Origin: Caldilineaceae bacterium
GTDB taxonomy: Bacteria; Chloroflexota; Anaerolineae; Caldilineales; Caldilineaceae
Assembly: GCA_022827195.1 (NCBI GenBank)
Contig: JAJDTL010000002.1
Location: forward strand, 62,001 to 126,000
Direction of reading: 5' to 3'
Length of the DNA stretch: 64,000 bases
This document shows positions 56,306 to 64,000 of the stretch, piece after piece. The notes beneath the pieces are model-generated. The model ran no database searches, had not been told where the DNA came from, and saw only the letters and a list, made by a program, of their open reading frames with translations. Positions within the stretch are counted from its first letter, which is position 1. Each line of letters opens with the position of its first letter. Made by a program: the position numbers and the translations under genes.

Positions 56306-57376
56306 GTGTCAACGAAGCAAGTAACGGGACCGATTACGATACAGACGCCCGCGCGACTTCACTTTGGCCTTCTCGACCTGAACGGCGGGCTGGGCCGTAT
56401 CGACGGAGGTATCGGCCTGGCCTTGGAAGAACCGCGCACAGTAGTTTCAGCCAGTCAAGGCCAAGCGGTCGAGGTTGCCTGCCCGATGGACCGGGACTTC
56501 GAAGACCGCCTGTGTGCGGCGGCGCGCGCGGTCTGCGAGTCGTATGCATTGCCAGGCGCGTCGGTCAGAGTCCTTGCGCGTGCGAAGCCGCATTCCGGCC
56601 TCGGCAGCGCTTCACAGACCTTAGTGGGCGCGGGCATAGCAATATGTGCGCTCTACGGGCGGAAGGCTCCCGCGTCCGAAATTGCCGCGCTGGTCGGGCG
56701 TGGAGGTACCTCGGGGATCGGCGTCGGCGCGATCGAGACCGGGGGATTCGTTCTCGACGGCGGTCATCGCTTCCGTCGCGGGCGGGGCAGCAAGGTGGGC
56801 TACTCACCCTCTTCGGCATCCGTTGGCGTGTCGCCGCCTCCGGTCTTGGCGCGTTACAGTTTTCCCGACTGGGACGTGCTCATCGTAATTCCACGCGGGG
56901 AGGGCGCAAGCGGCGAACGGGAACGGGACCTCTTTGAAGAGGCATGTCCCATTGAAGCCCGGGACGTGGAGAAGATGTCGCGCATTTTGCTTTTGCAGAT
57001 GCTGCCGGCGCTCTTAGAGGCTGATTTGCTGGCTTTCGGCGCGGCGTTGGAAGCATATCAGAGCTACGGCTTCAAGCGCTTCGAATTCAATACTCAGGGT
57101 CCTCTGATTCCTGAATGTGTCGAGTTCCTGCGAGTGAACGGCGGTGTGGGCGTAGGCATGAGCAGTTGGGGACCGTCGCTCCATGCCTTTGGACGCGACC
57201 TGTCGGGCTTGCGCTTGAAGGCGAGAGAATGGCTCTCTGCCAGGGGCGGGGGCGAGGTAGTTCTGACGAGAGCGAACAACGAGGGATACAGGCTGATTCC
57301 GGCCGGCGAGGCGAAGGCGGGCGCTGCTGCCAGCGGAAGTTCCAGGCGGGAAACCGAAATCGCCTGTCCCAAGTAG
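56306..57376 (+). CDS. Beta-ribofuranosylaminobenzene 5'-phosphate synthase (GHMP-fold)
   Basis: A 356-residue member of the GHMP superfamily with the pattern of RFAP synthase, which condenses 4-aminobenzoate with PRPP, losing CO2 and PPi, the first committed step of tetrahydromethanopterin synthesis. Diagnostic segments: PARLHFGLLDLNGGLGRIDGGIGLALEEP at residues 15-43, the P-HSGLGSASQ loop near 97, GRGGTSGIGVGAIETGGFVLDGGHR near 140-163, and a C-terminal GVGMSSWGP. No other tetrahydromethanopterin gene is in the window. The GTG start has GGAG 10-15 bases upstream. Followed by trpF after 16 bases. RFAP identity is by pattern; a related kinase of unknown function is the alternative. Confidence 0.8.
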   Translation: MSTKQVTGPITIQTPARLHFGLLDLNGGLGRIDGGIGLALEEPRTVVSASQGQAVEVACPMDRDFEDRLCAAARAVCESYALPGASVRVLARAKPHSGLGSASQTLVGAGIAICALYGRKAPASEIAALVGRGGTSGIGVGAIETGGFVLDGGHRFRRGRGSKVGYSPSSASVGVSPPPVLARYSFPDWDVLIVIPRGEGASGERERDLFEEACPIEARDVEKMSRILLLQMLPALLEADLLAFGAALEAYQSYGFKRFEFNTQGPLIPECVEFLRVNGGVGVGMSSWGPSLHAFGRDLSGLRLKAREWLSARGGGEVVLTRANNEGYRLIPAGEAKAGAAASGSSRRETEIACPK

Positions 57377-57392
57377 CGGCGAAATCGACCTG

Positions 57393-58055
57393 ATGACACT
57401 GCTCAAGCTCTGCGGGACCACGAACCGTGAAGACGCGCTTCTCGCCGGACGCGCCGGCGCCGACTTCTGCGGCATCCTGGTGGATGTCGACTGGTCCGAG
57501 CGCAGCCTGACCCTGGAGCAGGCCCGTCAGGTCGCCGAGGCGTCTGGTGTGCGCAATGTCATCCTATTGTGCAATCCGAGCGCCGCTTTCGCCCGCGCCG
57601 TAGCCGGGACTCTTCGGCCCTACGCCCTCCAGCTTCATTGCCAGGAACCGCCCTCACTGGTGGCCGACCTGAAGAAAACGCTGAATTGCGCAATCTGGAA
57701 GACGGTCCACCTGCCCAATTTGGCCGGCCAAGGCGCGCCGCAAGCGTACGAGGCCGCCGGCGCCGACGCGCTCCTGGCGGACTCGGTCGACACCAGTGAA
57801 TGCTTTGCTCGCCTTGGCGGCACCGGTAAAGTCGGAGACTGGGAGGCGGTCGCTACGCTGATGCAGGAGGTTAGCATTCCCGTTTTCCTGGCAGGCGGGA
57901 TCGGCCCGGACAACATCGCGGCAGCGGTAGGCACGGTGCAGCCCGACGGTATCGACCTTTGCAGCGGCGTCGAGTCGGCCCGCGGGCGGCGTGATCCGGT
58001 GAAAGTCGAGCGGCTGATGCAGACGTTTCGAAAGGCGGCCGGGGCCAAGGGTTAA
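57393..58055 (+). CDS. trpF: Phosphoribosylanthranilate isomerase-like protein
   Basis: A 220-residue (beta/alpha)8 barrel with the TrpF pattern: KLCGTTNREDALLAGRAGADFCGILVD at the start (catalytic Cys7-equivalent in LCG), LQLHCQEPP, LLADS in the strand holding the catalytic Asp, and the phosphate loop LAGGIGPDNIAAAV followed by DLCSGVESARGRRDPVK. It is not with other trp genes and follows the RFAP synthase gene 16 bases away. Phosphoribosylanthranilate isomerisation is the family reaction, but a paralogue acting on another aminobenzoate is possible. Confidence 0.85.
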   Translation: MTLLKLCGTTNREDALLAGRAGADFCGILVDVDWSERSLTLEQARQVAEASGVRNVILLCNPSAAFARAVAGTLRPYALQLHCQEPPSLVADLKKTLNCAIWKTVHLPNLAGQGAPQAYEAAGADALLADSVDTSECFARLGGTGKVGDWEAVATLMQEVSIPVFLAGGIGPDNIAAAVGTVQPDGIDLCSGVESARGRRDPVKVERLMQTFRKAAGAKG

Positions 58056-58122
58056 GTGGGGTGCTTCGGTGGGAAGACCGGGGAACACCGGCGAATCAAC
58101 CGCCCACAGGCATGCGGCCTGT

Positions 58123-58896
58123 TCAGCGGCTCATCATGAGCCCACTATCCAGCGGAGACCTTCCAATTCCAGGACTCTCTCTATCGTTCGAGGTCAACAC
58201 TTTCGCGATGGCGCCGATGCCGCGACGGCCGGTAATCAGCCCCTGGTGCTGAAGCGTCCAAACCGCCATGTTCGCGCCCACGTGAAATCGACTGTTGAAA
58301 GACGGCACGATCATCAGGTCGAGCGGTGTCCACATCGAGGAGAACCTGATGCTCGCCAGACGCTCGGCGTCAGCGTTTAGGTCTCGCAGGAAGGCGCTGT
58401 TGGGCCGCAACTGCAGCGCGGCCGGCAGGCGGCTTGCGAAGGCGACCCACGTGCCGCGATGGGGCGTTGCTACTGAAAGAAAGCGGCCGGTCCGCTCCAG
58501 GCCCCCCATGCGCTGCAAGTAGTAGCGCGCCACGATTCCACCCAGGCTGAAACCGACAAAATTCAACTGCTGGTTGTATGCGAAGTTGCTGCTGATGTAG
58601 GTCTTCAGCTGCTGAGCCAGGATCTCGAGGGGCACGCTGCAATCGCTCGGCGCCAACGTCACAGCGTATGAGCGCACGCCCACCTCGCTCAGATGCCGGG
58701 CGAGCGGCGCGAACACGGTCGCGTCGTCTTTGTAACCGTGAACCAAAACGGTGGGCGGCTGTTCATCCCGATGCGGGTCGCCGGCGGCGTGGAATCTTAG
58801 ACCGGTTCCTGCGCCCGAAGGCACAACAGAGCCTTCTCTGACCGATAGTCTTGCCCGCCGGTACTGTTGTCGCAGGCGTTTACGGATGGCTGACAT
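58123..58896 (-). CDS. Triacylglycerol lipase-type alpha/beta hydrolase
   Basis: A 257-residue hydrolase without signal peptide but with a basic N-terminus. Oxyanion strand VLVHGYKDDATVFAPLARHL, nucleophile elbow GFSLGG, and a late His candidate in ATPHRGTW. ATG 58896 was chosen; a TTG 36 bases upstream is in frame but unlikely. The phrase LNFVGFSLGGIVARYYLQRMGG matches the lipase class close to LipA/LipB of Bacillus. Convergent with trpF. Confidence 0.8.
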   Translation of the reverse strand: MSAIRKRLRQQYRRARLSVREGSVVPSGAGTGLRFHAAGDPHRDEQPPTVLVHGYKDDATVFAPLARHLSEVGVRSYAVTLAPSDCSVPLEILAQQLKTYISSNFAYNQQLNFVGFSLGGIVARYYLQRMGGLERTGRFLSVATPHRGTWVAFASRLPAALQLRPNSAFLRDLNADAERLASIRFSSMWTPLDLMIVPSFNSRFHVGANMAVWTLQHQGLITGRRGIGAIAKVLTSNDRESPGIGRSPLDSGLMMSR

Positions 58897-58998
58897 GATC
58901 CCTGGCCCGAACGCGGGCTCCTGGGGGGACAACTAACTGGGGCTACTCTATCACACTTTCGGAAGTCCGCTCAAGCGCATTGCCGGGGCAGCCTTTGC

Positions 58999-59027
58999 TT
59001 CAGAAATGTGGACCGATCGGGTAGAAT
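58999..59027 (+). promoter_or_regulatory. Candidate promoter of the peroxiredoxin gene
   Basis: TTCAGA (58999-59004), 17-base spacer, TAGAAT (59022-59027). Confidence 0.4.
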
Positions 59028-59131
59028 AACCTTGCTCCGACTGGATGGGATCGTACTCCAACAGTGCCCCGCGGCCCGGCCGGCCCGGTCCGCCGTCGGA
59101 ACCGCACCAATCGACAGACTGGAGGTCTGAA

Positions 59132-59596
59132 ATGAGAAGCGAACTAGCCCCGGGGACACCAGCCCCCACTTTCGAAGCCAGGACTGACGGCGGCGAAACT
59201 GTCAATCTGGCCGACTTTCGCGGCCAAAAGGTGATTCTCTACTTTTATCCAAAGGACGACACGCCCGGCTGCACGACGCAGTCCTGTGGCTTTCGCGATG
59301 TTCACGTCGAGATCACTGAGAAGAATGCCGTCGTCTTCGGCATCAGCCCCGACGGCGAGGAAAGCCATCAGAAGTTCCGCGCCAAGTTCGACCTGCCGTT
59401 CACTTTGCTTGTCGATGAAGATCACTCGATCGCCGAAGCGTACGGCGTCTGGGGCGAGCGGACCATGTACGGGCGCACATTCATGGGCATCCACCGCAGC
59501 CACTTTGTCATCGACGAGAACGGCGACTTGCTGGAGACGAGCTACAATGTCGCGCCGGCGGACAGCCCCGCTGCGGCTCTGGCGGCGGTCTCCTGA
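59132..59596 (+). CDS. bcp: Thioredoxin-dependent peroxiredoxin, Bcp type
   Basis: A 154-residue atypical 2-Cys peroxiredoxin reducing hydroperoxides. Peroxidatic Cys47 is in DDTPGCTTQ with the resolving Cys52 five residues later. Further family marks: LYFYPKDDTPGCT, VVFGISPDGEESHQKF, FTLLVDEDHSIAEAYGVWG, and GIHRSHFVID. ATG 59132 has GGAGGT 6 bases upstream. No selenocysteine: both codons are Cys. Confidence 0.94.
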   Translation: MRSELAPGTPAPTFEARTDGGETVNLADFRGQKVILYFYPKDDTPGCTTQSCGFRDVHVEITEKNAVVFGISPDGEESHQKFRAKFDLPFTLLVDEDHSIAEAYGVWGERTMYGRTFMGIHRSHFVIDENGDLLETSYNVAPADSPAAALAAVS

Positions 59597-59714
59597 CGCG
59601 GGAAGCACTTGTCGCTGATCGCCTCACAGACCGGTTCATATACAGAGTCGGCCTGACAGATCGTTCAGTCGTGCCGCCAGCCCAAGTGGGTCGTGGGCTT
59701 GCTTGCGCGGGCTG

Positions 59715-59915
59715 CTACCACGGAATGCCGCCAGTGCCGACATATGCTCGCCAAAAGCCGAACAGCAGGTAGGCTCCGACTACGACAACGAGGAGAGTGA
59801 GAATCGTATTCCACTGGCTGCGTATCCGCTTGTACTCCGCCCAGACTGCCTTCGGTTTGAGCAGGAAGATTACGGCGAGCATAACGAGGACAAGCAGCAG
59901 GTATCTGATTTTCAC
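59715..59915 (-). CDS. Small two-helix membrane protein
   Basis: A 66-residue protein starting with GTG, having two hydrophobic helices (residues 4-22 and 38-57) with a basic loop KPKAVWAEYKRIRSQW between. Composition is biased as in a small integral membrane protein; no family identified. Divergent, 28 bases apart, from the gene at 59944. Confidence 0.55.
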   Translation of the reverse strand: MKIRYLLLVLVMLAVIFLLKPKAVWAEYKRIRSQWNTILTLLVVVVGAYLLFGFWRAYVGTGGIPW

Positions 59916-59943
59916 GGATGGACCGTTTCGCTAAGATCCCCGT

Positions 59944-60627
59944 ATGGACATCGCGTGGATATTGGAGCAACTGAGTGCGGCCCCTACGCGGGCGGGGCTA
60001 TGGCTGGCATCAAGTTTTCTGCTGGCCGGATTTACCTCCGGTCTGGCACGGCTATTCGCCCCGGGCCTGGAGCGAACTGTGCGCGTGGTCCGGTGGGTCT
60101 CCCTGCCCTATTTGGGCCTGGTTGTGGGGGATTTGTCCCCCCGCTCGATGGGCGTTTCCTACCTCGACTGGTCGCTGGGCTTACGCGTTGGTCTAGTCGT
60201 GCTGGCGGGAATGCTGGCCCTGCTCGTTATCGTCCGCATCTGGCTCCATAGCGAGAGAGGCCTTCCTCCTGGCGAGCGAAGTGCGGGTCCGTTTTCGCTC
60301 ATGATGTGGATAGAGAGCAGCGCACAGGAGTTCCACTGGTGCTTTCTGCGCGGCGCGTCGCTGGACTTGCTAATTTCCCTTCCGGCGCCGGACCAGGTAG
60401 TCCAGTACTGGTCAACATGGCTCGGGGCCGCGCTGGCCGTGCCCGGCGTCATCCTTCATTCGAGGGGCAACTCAAATCGCCTGATTTCGGCGGCAATCCT
60501 GTTGTCGACGACCAGCCTTTTCCTGTATACGCGCAACTTTTGGTTGTCGTGGCTGCTTCATGCCAGCATTCGCGCGGTTCTGCAGTGGCGGCAACCGCCG
60601 GCACAGCGGCAACCTCGGCCCAATTGA
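59944..60627 (+). CDS. Polytopic membrane protein, CPBP-like C-terminus
   Basis: A 227-residue protein with about six membrane helices. The C-terminal NFWLSWLLHASIRAVLQW resembles the last conserved helix of CPBP-family intramembrane proteins (N-x-W...H-x-x-x-R/N). The preceding EFHWCFLRGASLD could provide the E-x-x-F-R-like motif near residue 128, but the EExxxR signature is not clear. Function unassigned. Convergent with the small gene at 60646. Confidence 0.6.
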   Translation: MDIAWILEQLSAAPTRAGLWLASSFLLAGFTSGLARLFAPGLERTVRVVRWVSLPYLGLVVGDLSPRSMGVSYLDWSLGLRVGLVVLAGMLALLVIVRIWLHSERGLPPGERSAGPFSLMMWIESSAQEFHWCFLRGASLDLLISLPAPDQVVQYWSTWLGAALAVPGVILHSRGNSNRLISAAILLSTTSLFLYTRNFWLSWLLHASIRAVLQWRQPPAQRQPRPN

Positions 60628-60645
60628 TGGATCGGGCAGCATCCT

Positions 60646-60936
60646 CTACAGGAAGAATCCCACCACCAGCATCAGGGCAAACAGAGCGACCGAAACGACG
60701 AGCAGCTGTTTCAGGTCGGTGAAAACACGGCTGTATTCGTTTTTCCAGTCGGCCTGGGCTTTGCTGGTGCCGGCTGGGGCAGGCTGCTGCTGCGGCCCTT
60801 CAACAGCCGGTCTTGGCTCGGATCGGGGCGGCTCGGGCTGGCCTTGCTCCAATTCAACTCTCGGCCGCAGGCCGCTGTAACTGCGCGGGTTGGCTCTGCT
60901 GGGGCTTGATCGGCGGCGTCTGCTACGACGGGCCAT
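60646..60936 (-). CDS. Small single-span membrane protein with a basic/Pro-rich N-terminus
   Basis: A 96-residue protein: very basic residues 1-25 (MARRSRRRRSSPSRANPRS), Pro/Glu/Gln-rich 30-58, a helical 60-73, and one hydrophobic helix 76-95 at the C-terminus (LLVVSVALFALMLVVGFFL). This is a tail-anchored plan. ATG has AAGGA 10 bases upstream and a TATAAT at 60988-60993. Function unknown. Confidence 0.6.
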   Translation of the reverse strand: MARRSRRRRSSPSRANPRSYSGLRPRVELEQGQPEPPRSEPRPAVEGPQQQPAPAGTSKAQADWKNEYSRVFTDLKQLLVVSVALFALMLVVGFFL

Positions 60937-60993
60937 GCTGGATCGTCCTTCACAGGTAGGTCTGGCGTCTCCGAATTTCGGTTCGTTATTATA

Positions 60994-61611
60994 TCCTATG
61001 CTGCAAGGCTTCGCCCAATGGAAGGCGGCCCGGGCCTCTTTTTGCTCCCTTGACTTTCACTTATATTTCATTATTATGGTAGATGATGCCGGTGTCTTGA
61101 TTGCTGGCTTGCTGGTCCGACGCCGGAAAGAGCGGGATTTCAGTCTTGTCCTTGGCAGCCCTTTGCGGGGTAACCGGGAGACTACTACATCCATGCAAAC
61201 TTCGCTGTTGCCGCAGAAGCCAAGACAGGCGTCAAGGATCGAAACTCCATCGACCAACCCGTGCTGGCCGCGGCGACGTTTCCGATTGAAGCACGGCAGC
61301 GGTCGAAGGCGGCCGGGGCCCGTTGTCAACCGCCGCCGCATTGCGGCGCAGTTTTCGGCGACGGGTTCCCGCCGTCCTTTGACCGCACTTGCTGAATGGG
61401 TGTTGCCGGCATCTTTTTTGACAGCGTACGGCTGCAGTTTCCGAGCGAAAGGAGCGGATTTGCCCACAAGATGAAGTGCGCTGCTTCATTCACAGGCCTG
61501 GCCAGCCTGCCTCTCGGTTTCTCTCGGGGTGTATGTCTTGCAGATGGTTGTCGAGTCGAACGTTATTGCACGATCTTGCACAACTTGAGCTATTCCCAAG
61601 GAGGAGTCCCG
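60994..61611. other. Gene-free stretch upstream of the peptide-binding protein
   Basis: About 620 bases. It holds a strong plus-strand promoter at 61050-61077 and a weak GC hairpin with T tract at 61025-61046 (AGGC-GGCCCGG-GCCT then CTTTTT). Open frames here lack ribosome binding sites and family resemblance. The long transcript leader to 61612 may be regulatory. Confidence 0.45.
61050..61077 (+). promoter_or_regulatory. Strong promoter in the gene-free stretch
   Basis: TTGACT (61050-61055), 16-base spacer, TATTAT (61072-61077). The first gene in that direction begins 535 bases later. Confidence 0.6.
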
Positions 61612-63327
61612 ATGCGAGCCCGTATGCTTGTAGCATATCTGGCAATTGCAGCGGCGGTGCTGCTCGCCGCCTGCGTTGCGCCGACCCCCGCCGCCGAAGC
61701 CACCGAGGCGGAGGAGCCTGTCGCCGCGCCGAAGGACCAGCCGGAAACGGAAGTCCTGGCGCCGACAGACTGGTACGATCCTGAGACGCTTGGCGCTACC
61801 TGGATTAACCTATGCGCGGATGATCCGCCGCGCTATGGAGGCACTATCGTAAGTACCGCTGCGGCCCGCGGTCTGGAGGGGTCGGGTTGGCTCTCGGATA
61901 CCAACAACTCCTATATTTTCAACCAGTTGGTTGAGGCCCAGGCAGGCACCTATGCGATCGTTCCGGAACTGGCAGAGAGCTGGGACATTTCGGATGATCT
62001 GCACACCTATACGTTCCACCTGAGGCAGGGCGTGCTGTTTCACGACGGAAGCCCATTTACGGCGGAGGACGTGAAGTACACCTATGAGGTATTCGCGCAT
62101 CCCGAAAGCGCCAGCGGCCAAAGCGGCAGTCTGGCGAACCTTGTAGGCGCGGTGGCGTTCCAAGAGGGCGAGGCCGACGAAATCTCGGGGTTGAAGGTGA
62201 TCGACGATCACACAATTGAGTTCCATTTCCTCACACCGGAGCCCAACTTCCTGCGCAGCATTCCTCCCAATGACAACATTTTCAGCAAGGCGTCGATCGA
62301 GGGGATTCCCTTTTCCGAAGTTGGGACGACGATGGAAGCGATCGGCACGGGCCCGTTCAAGCTGGCCGAACTGGTGCCGGACCAGTACTACGTCCTCGAA
62401 CGCAACGAAGACTATTGGGCTGGCCGGCCCTACCTGGACCAGATCATTTTCCGTTTCGGGCTGCGCGCCAGCATGGCGACCTGGGTGGCGGCCCTGGAGG
62501 CCGGTGAAATTCACGTTGGCGCCCAGGCCAGCGGGACTGAGCGCATCCGCATGGATGAGAACCCGGATATCGCGCTGGTTGGGGCACCCTTCGGGGCAAT
62601 TTTCATACGGCCCAACCATCTGAACCTGGCGGACATTCGCGTGCGAAAGGCCCTTCTCTACGCGCTGGACCTGGAGGCGATTCAGGACGGCATCTGGGGG
62701 AGCGAAGCGATCGTCTACGATTGGTTCATGTTCGATCCGAATCGTGAATGGATGAGCCCGGACATCACCCTCTATCCGTACGACCCGGAGAAGGCCAAGG
62801 AGCTTCTGGCCGAGGCCGAGTGGGATGCGGATAGGGAGTTGGACCTTCTCTTCTACTATGGGGACGACATTCACAAGCGCGTCACTGCGGCCATGCAACA
62901 GTTTTGGGCGGATGTTGGCGTGAAGGTGAACCCGCAGTATGTTGAAATCCCAACGCTGATTGAGAGGGTCGTGTCGGACGACGACTTCGACTTGCTGTAC
63001 GGCTGCTGCGCTCCGATGGTGCCGGAGGACTACGCGGCGCGATACCGGTGCGAGGTCGTGCCTCCCCACGGCTCGAATACGCCGCGTTACTGCAACGAGG
63101 CGTATGATGAGCTGGCGGTCGCTACGATGACAGAGTTCGATCCCGAGAGGCGAACGGCACTATTCAACGAGATCACCGAGATTGCGACAGATGAGGTAAT
63201 CGACATGCCGTTCTGGCAGCAGGACCGCCGCATCGCCGTGCGGTCTGACCTGTGCAACTACCGCTTCTTCCTGTCACTGGGGGCCTATGCCGACCAGCTG
63301 CCGCACACCTGGTACCTCAAAGAGTAA
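61612..63327 (+). CDS. Peptide/nickel ABC transporter substrate-binding lipoprotein (SBP family 5)
   Basis: A 571-residue extracytoplasmic binding protein. Lipobox LLAAC with Cys21, then an acidic Ala/Glu/Pro linker (residues 23-50), then the SBP_bac_5 fold: VPELAESWDISDDLHTYTFHLRQGVLFHDGSPFTAEDVKYT, RPNHLNLADIRVRKALLYALD, and the late AMQQFWADVGVKV. ATG 61612 has AAGGAGGAG 9 bases upstream; longer in-frame extension carries no signal peptide. Followed by its permease after a hairpin. The ligand may be a peptide or sugar oligomer. Confidence 0.93.
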   Translation: MRARMLVAYLAIAAAVLLAACVAPTPAAEATEAEEPVAAPKDQPETEVLAPTDWYDPETLGATWINLCADDPPRYGGTIVSTAAARGLEGSGWLSDTNNSYIFNQLVEAQAGTYAIVPELAESWDISDDLHTYTFHLRQGVLFHDGSPFTAEDVKYTYEVFAHPESASGQSGSLANLVGAVAFQEGEADEISGLKVIDDHTIEFHFLTPEPNFLRSIPPNDNIFSKASIEGIPFSEVGTTMEAIGTGPFKLAELVPDQYYVLERNEDYWAGRPYLDQIIFRFGLRASMATWVAALEAGEIHVGAQASGTERIRMDENPDIALVGAPFGAIFIRPNHLNLADIRVRKALLYALDLEAIQDGIWGSEAIVYDWFMFDPNREWMSPDITLYPYDPEKAKELLAEAEWDADRELDLLFYYGDDIHKRVTAAMQQFWADVGVKVNPQYVEIPTLIERVVSDDDFDLLYGCCAPMVPEDYAARYRCEVVPPHGSNTPRYCNEAYDELAVATMTEFDPERRTALFNEITEIATDEVIDMPFWQQDRRIAVRSDLCNYRFFLSLGAYADQLPHTWYLKE

Positions 63328-63392
63328 CGGTCGGTCCCGTCAAGGCTTCGCTCTTTGACTACCCGACGGAGCGGGAAAGCCGCTGCAGGCGG

Positions 63393-63442
63393 CTCCCCTC
63401 CCTTCCGGCCTGGCAATTGAGCGGCGTTGGGAGGGAGGGGAG
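63393..63442 (+). promoter_or_regulatory. Intercistronic hairpin between binding protein and permease
   Basis: CTCCCCTCCC (63393-63402) pairs perfectly with GGGAGGGGAG (63433-63442). No T tract follows, so it probably stabilises the binding-protein message or partly terminates ahead of the permease gene. Confidence 0.55.
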
Positions 63443-63499
63443 ACCAGGCGGTGCAGCGATCCGCCACTAAAGCCGGCGACACTCTATTCGAGGCAAGTA

Positions 63500-64000
63500 A
63501 TGCAAACGTATCTGCTGCGGCGCATCGCACTGGCCCTGCCTGTGCTGCTGGGCATCACAGTCGTAACGTTTGCCTTCACGGAATTGGCTCCGGGTGACGC
63601 CGTATCCTCCATGGTCCTCTCGCGGTTGGACGAGACCCAGGAATTGCAGCTGGACATGGAGGCCTTGCGGGCCAGTTACGGTCTGGACAAGCCTGCGCCC
63701 GTGCGCTACGTGAGCTGGCTGCAGTCGATTCTGACGGGCAACCTGGGGAAGCGGATCATCACGCGCGAGGACGTATCGAAGGCAATTGGACGGCGTCTGC
63801 CGGCCACGCTTCAGCTGATGGTGACTTCAGGGCTGATAGCCCTGATCGGAGGAATTGCCTTAGGGATCTTTTCGGCAGTCAGGCAGTACTCCTGGGCGGA
63901 CTATGTCTTCACCGTGTTCGTGTTCACCGGTATTTCGATTCCCAACTTCTTTGCCGCGATTGTGGTCCTGTACCTCTTTGCCGTGAACATGAGGTGGCTG
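63500..64000 (+). CDS. Peptide ABC transporter permease (DppB/OppB type), 3'-truncated
   Basis: Starts at ATG 63500 and is open to the window end (167 codons). N-terminal MQTYLLRRIALALPVLLGITVVTFAFTELAPGD with the first membrane helix, then YGLDKPAPVRYVSWL, the family segment RLPATLQLMVTSGLIALIGGIALGIFSA, and the start of the FTGISIPNFFAAIVV helix. Remaining transmembrane part, including the EAA loop, lies outside. It should be followed by a DppC-type permease and ATPases. Confidence 0.93.
   Translation, partial: MQTYLLRRIALALPVLLGITVVTFAFTELAPGDAVSSMVLSRLDETQELQLDMEALRASYGLDKPAPVRYVSWLQSILTGNLGKRIITREDVSKAIGRRLPATLQLMVTSGLIALIGGIALGIFSAVRQYSWADYVFTVFVFTGISIPNFFAAIVVLYLFAVNMRWL

Noticed and set aside
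58897-58932. Longer start (TTG) for the lipase gene
   Set aside because: It adds 12 atypical residues with a rare start codon; ATG 58896 is a better start.
59132-59596. Second selenoprotein (Bcp)
   Set aside because: Both redox positions are encoded by Cys codons and no in-frame TGA is present.
61057-61467. A 136-codon minus-strand frame in the gene-free stretch before the peptide-binding protein
   Set aside because: Very basic, low-complexity translation with no family match and no ribosome binding site; a strong promoter runs in the opposite direction.

Overview
The window is a high-GC, gene-dense bacterial chromosome segment, most likely from a Chloroflexota bacterium of the Caldilinea/Anaerolineae type. 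That placement is inference. It rests on the gene set: a DUF951 protein, branched-chain amino acid and peptide ABC transporters whose binding proteins are lipoproteins with short Ala/Pro/Glu-rich linkers, Thr/Pro-linker lipoproteins, a SelW-like selenoprotein, and a Gram-positive-type LexA box in front of uvrB. No rRNA, IS element, phage module or CRISPR array was seen. One tRNA, tRNA-Lys(CTT), lies at 41134-41206.

Layout. 1-9.7 kb: a 5'-truncated caspase-like protease fused to an alpha/beta hydrolase, a convergent Uup-type ABC-F ATPase translationally coupled to an acyl-CoA synthetase, two unassigned proteins, an HNH nuclease and a small membrane protein. 9.7-18.2 kb: a Tat lipoprotein with a clan GH-A glycosidase-like domain; a SelW/Rdx-family gene at 11328-11594 with an in-frame TGA inside its CxxU motif; a NIF3 protein; a DUF951 protein; a bactofilin-like membrane protein; a PIG-L deacetylase; a membrane-fused spermidine-synthase-like protein; and an S51/GATase1-like protein with a CysRS-like tail. 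18.2-31.8 kb: dnaN, an ECF sigma factor with a coupled membrane partner, a gyrase A-type subunit with a 225-residue basic tail, uvrB under a LexA box, a 1.1 kb gene-free stretch, xseA, and two fold-type II PLP enzymes including threonine synthase. 31.8-43.1 kb: DUF3054 protein, glycosyltransferase, PIN/TRAM protein, cysS, rlmB, pterin dehydratase, a monoheme cytochrome c lipoprotein, mmuM coupled to an M29 aminopeptidase, tRNA-Lys, rpmG and a D-2-hydroxyacid dehydrogenase. 43.1-49.1 kb: a complete Liv-type ABC transporter operon (binding protein, LivH, an N-terminally extended LivM, LivG, LivF) behind a promoter carrying a 17-bp palindrome. 49.2-64 kb: a second ABC-F protein, coaE, a small membrane protein, dnaJ, an EamA transporter, a prmA-rsmE-RFAP synthase-trpF cluster, a lipase, a Bcp peroxiredoxin, three small or unassigned membrane proteins, and the start of a peptide ABC transporter operon cut by the window end.

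Most of the content is core information processing (dnaN, gyrA, uvrB, xseA, cysS, rlmB, rpmG, coaE, dnaJ, prmA, rsmE) and nutrient uptake. The most unusual signals are the Sec-decoding SelW gene with a candidate SECIS hairpin, the RFAP synthase/TrpF pair (both acting on phosphoribosylated aminobenzoates), the caspase-hydrolase fusion, the basic tail on the gyrase subunit, the CysRS-like tail on an S51-family protein, and several regulatory DNA/RNA elements (LexA box, liv operator, structured rpmG leader). At several genes the predicted promoter -10 box sits only a few bases from the start codon, which suggests leaderless or near-leaderless mRNAs.
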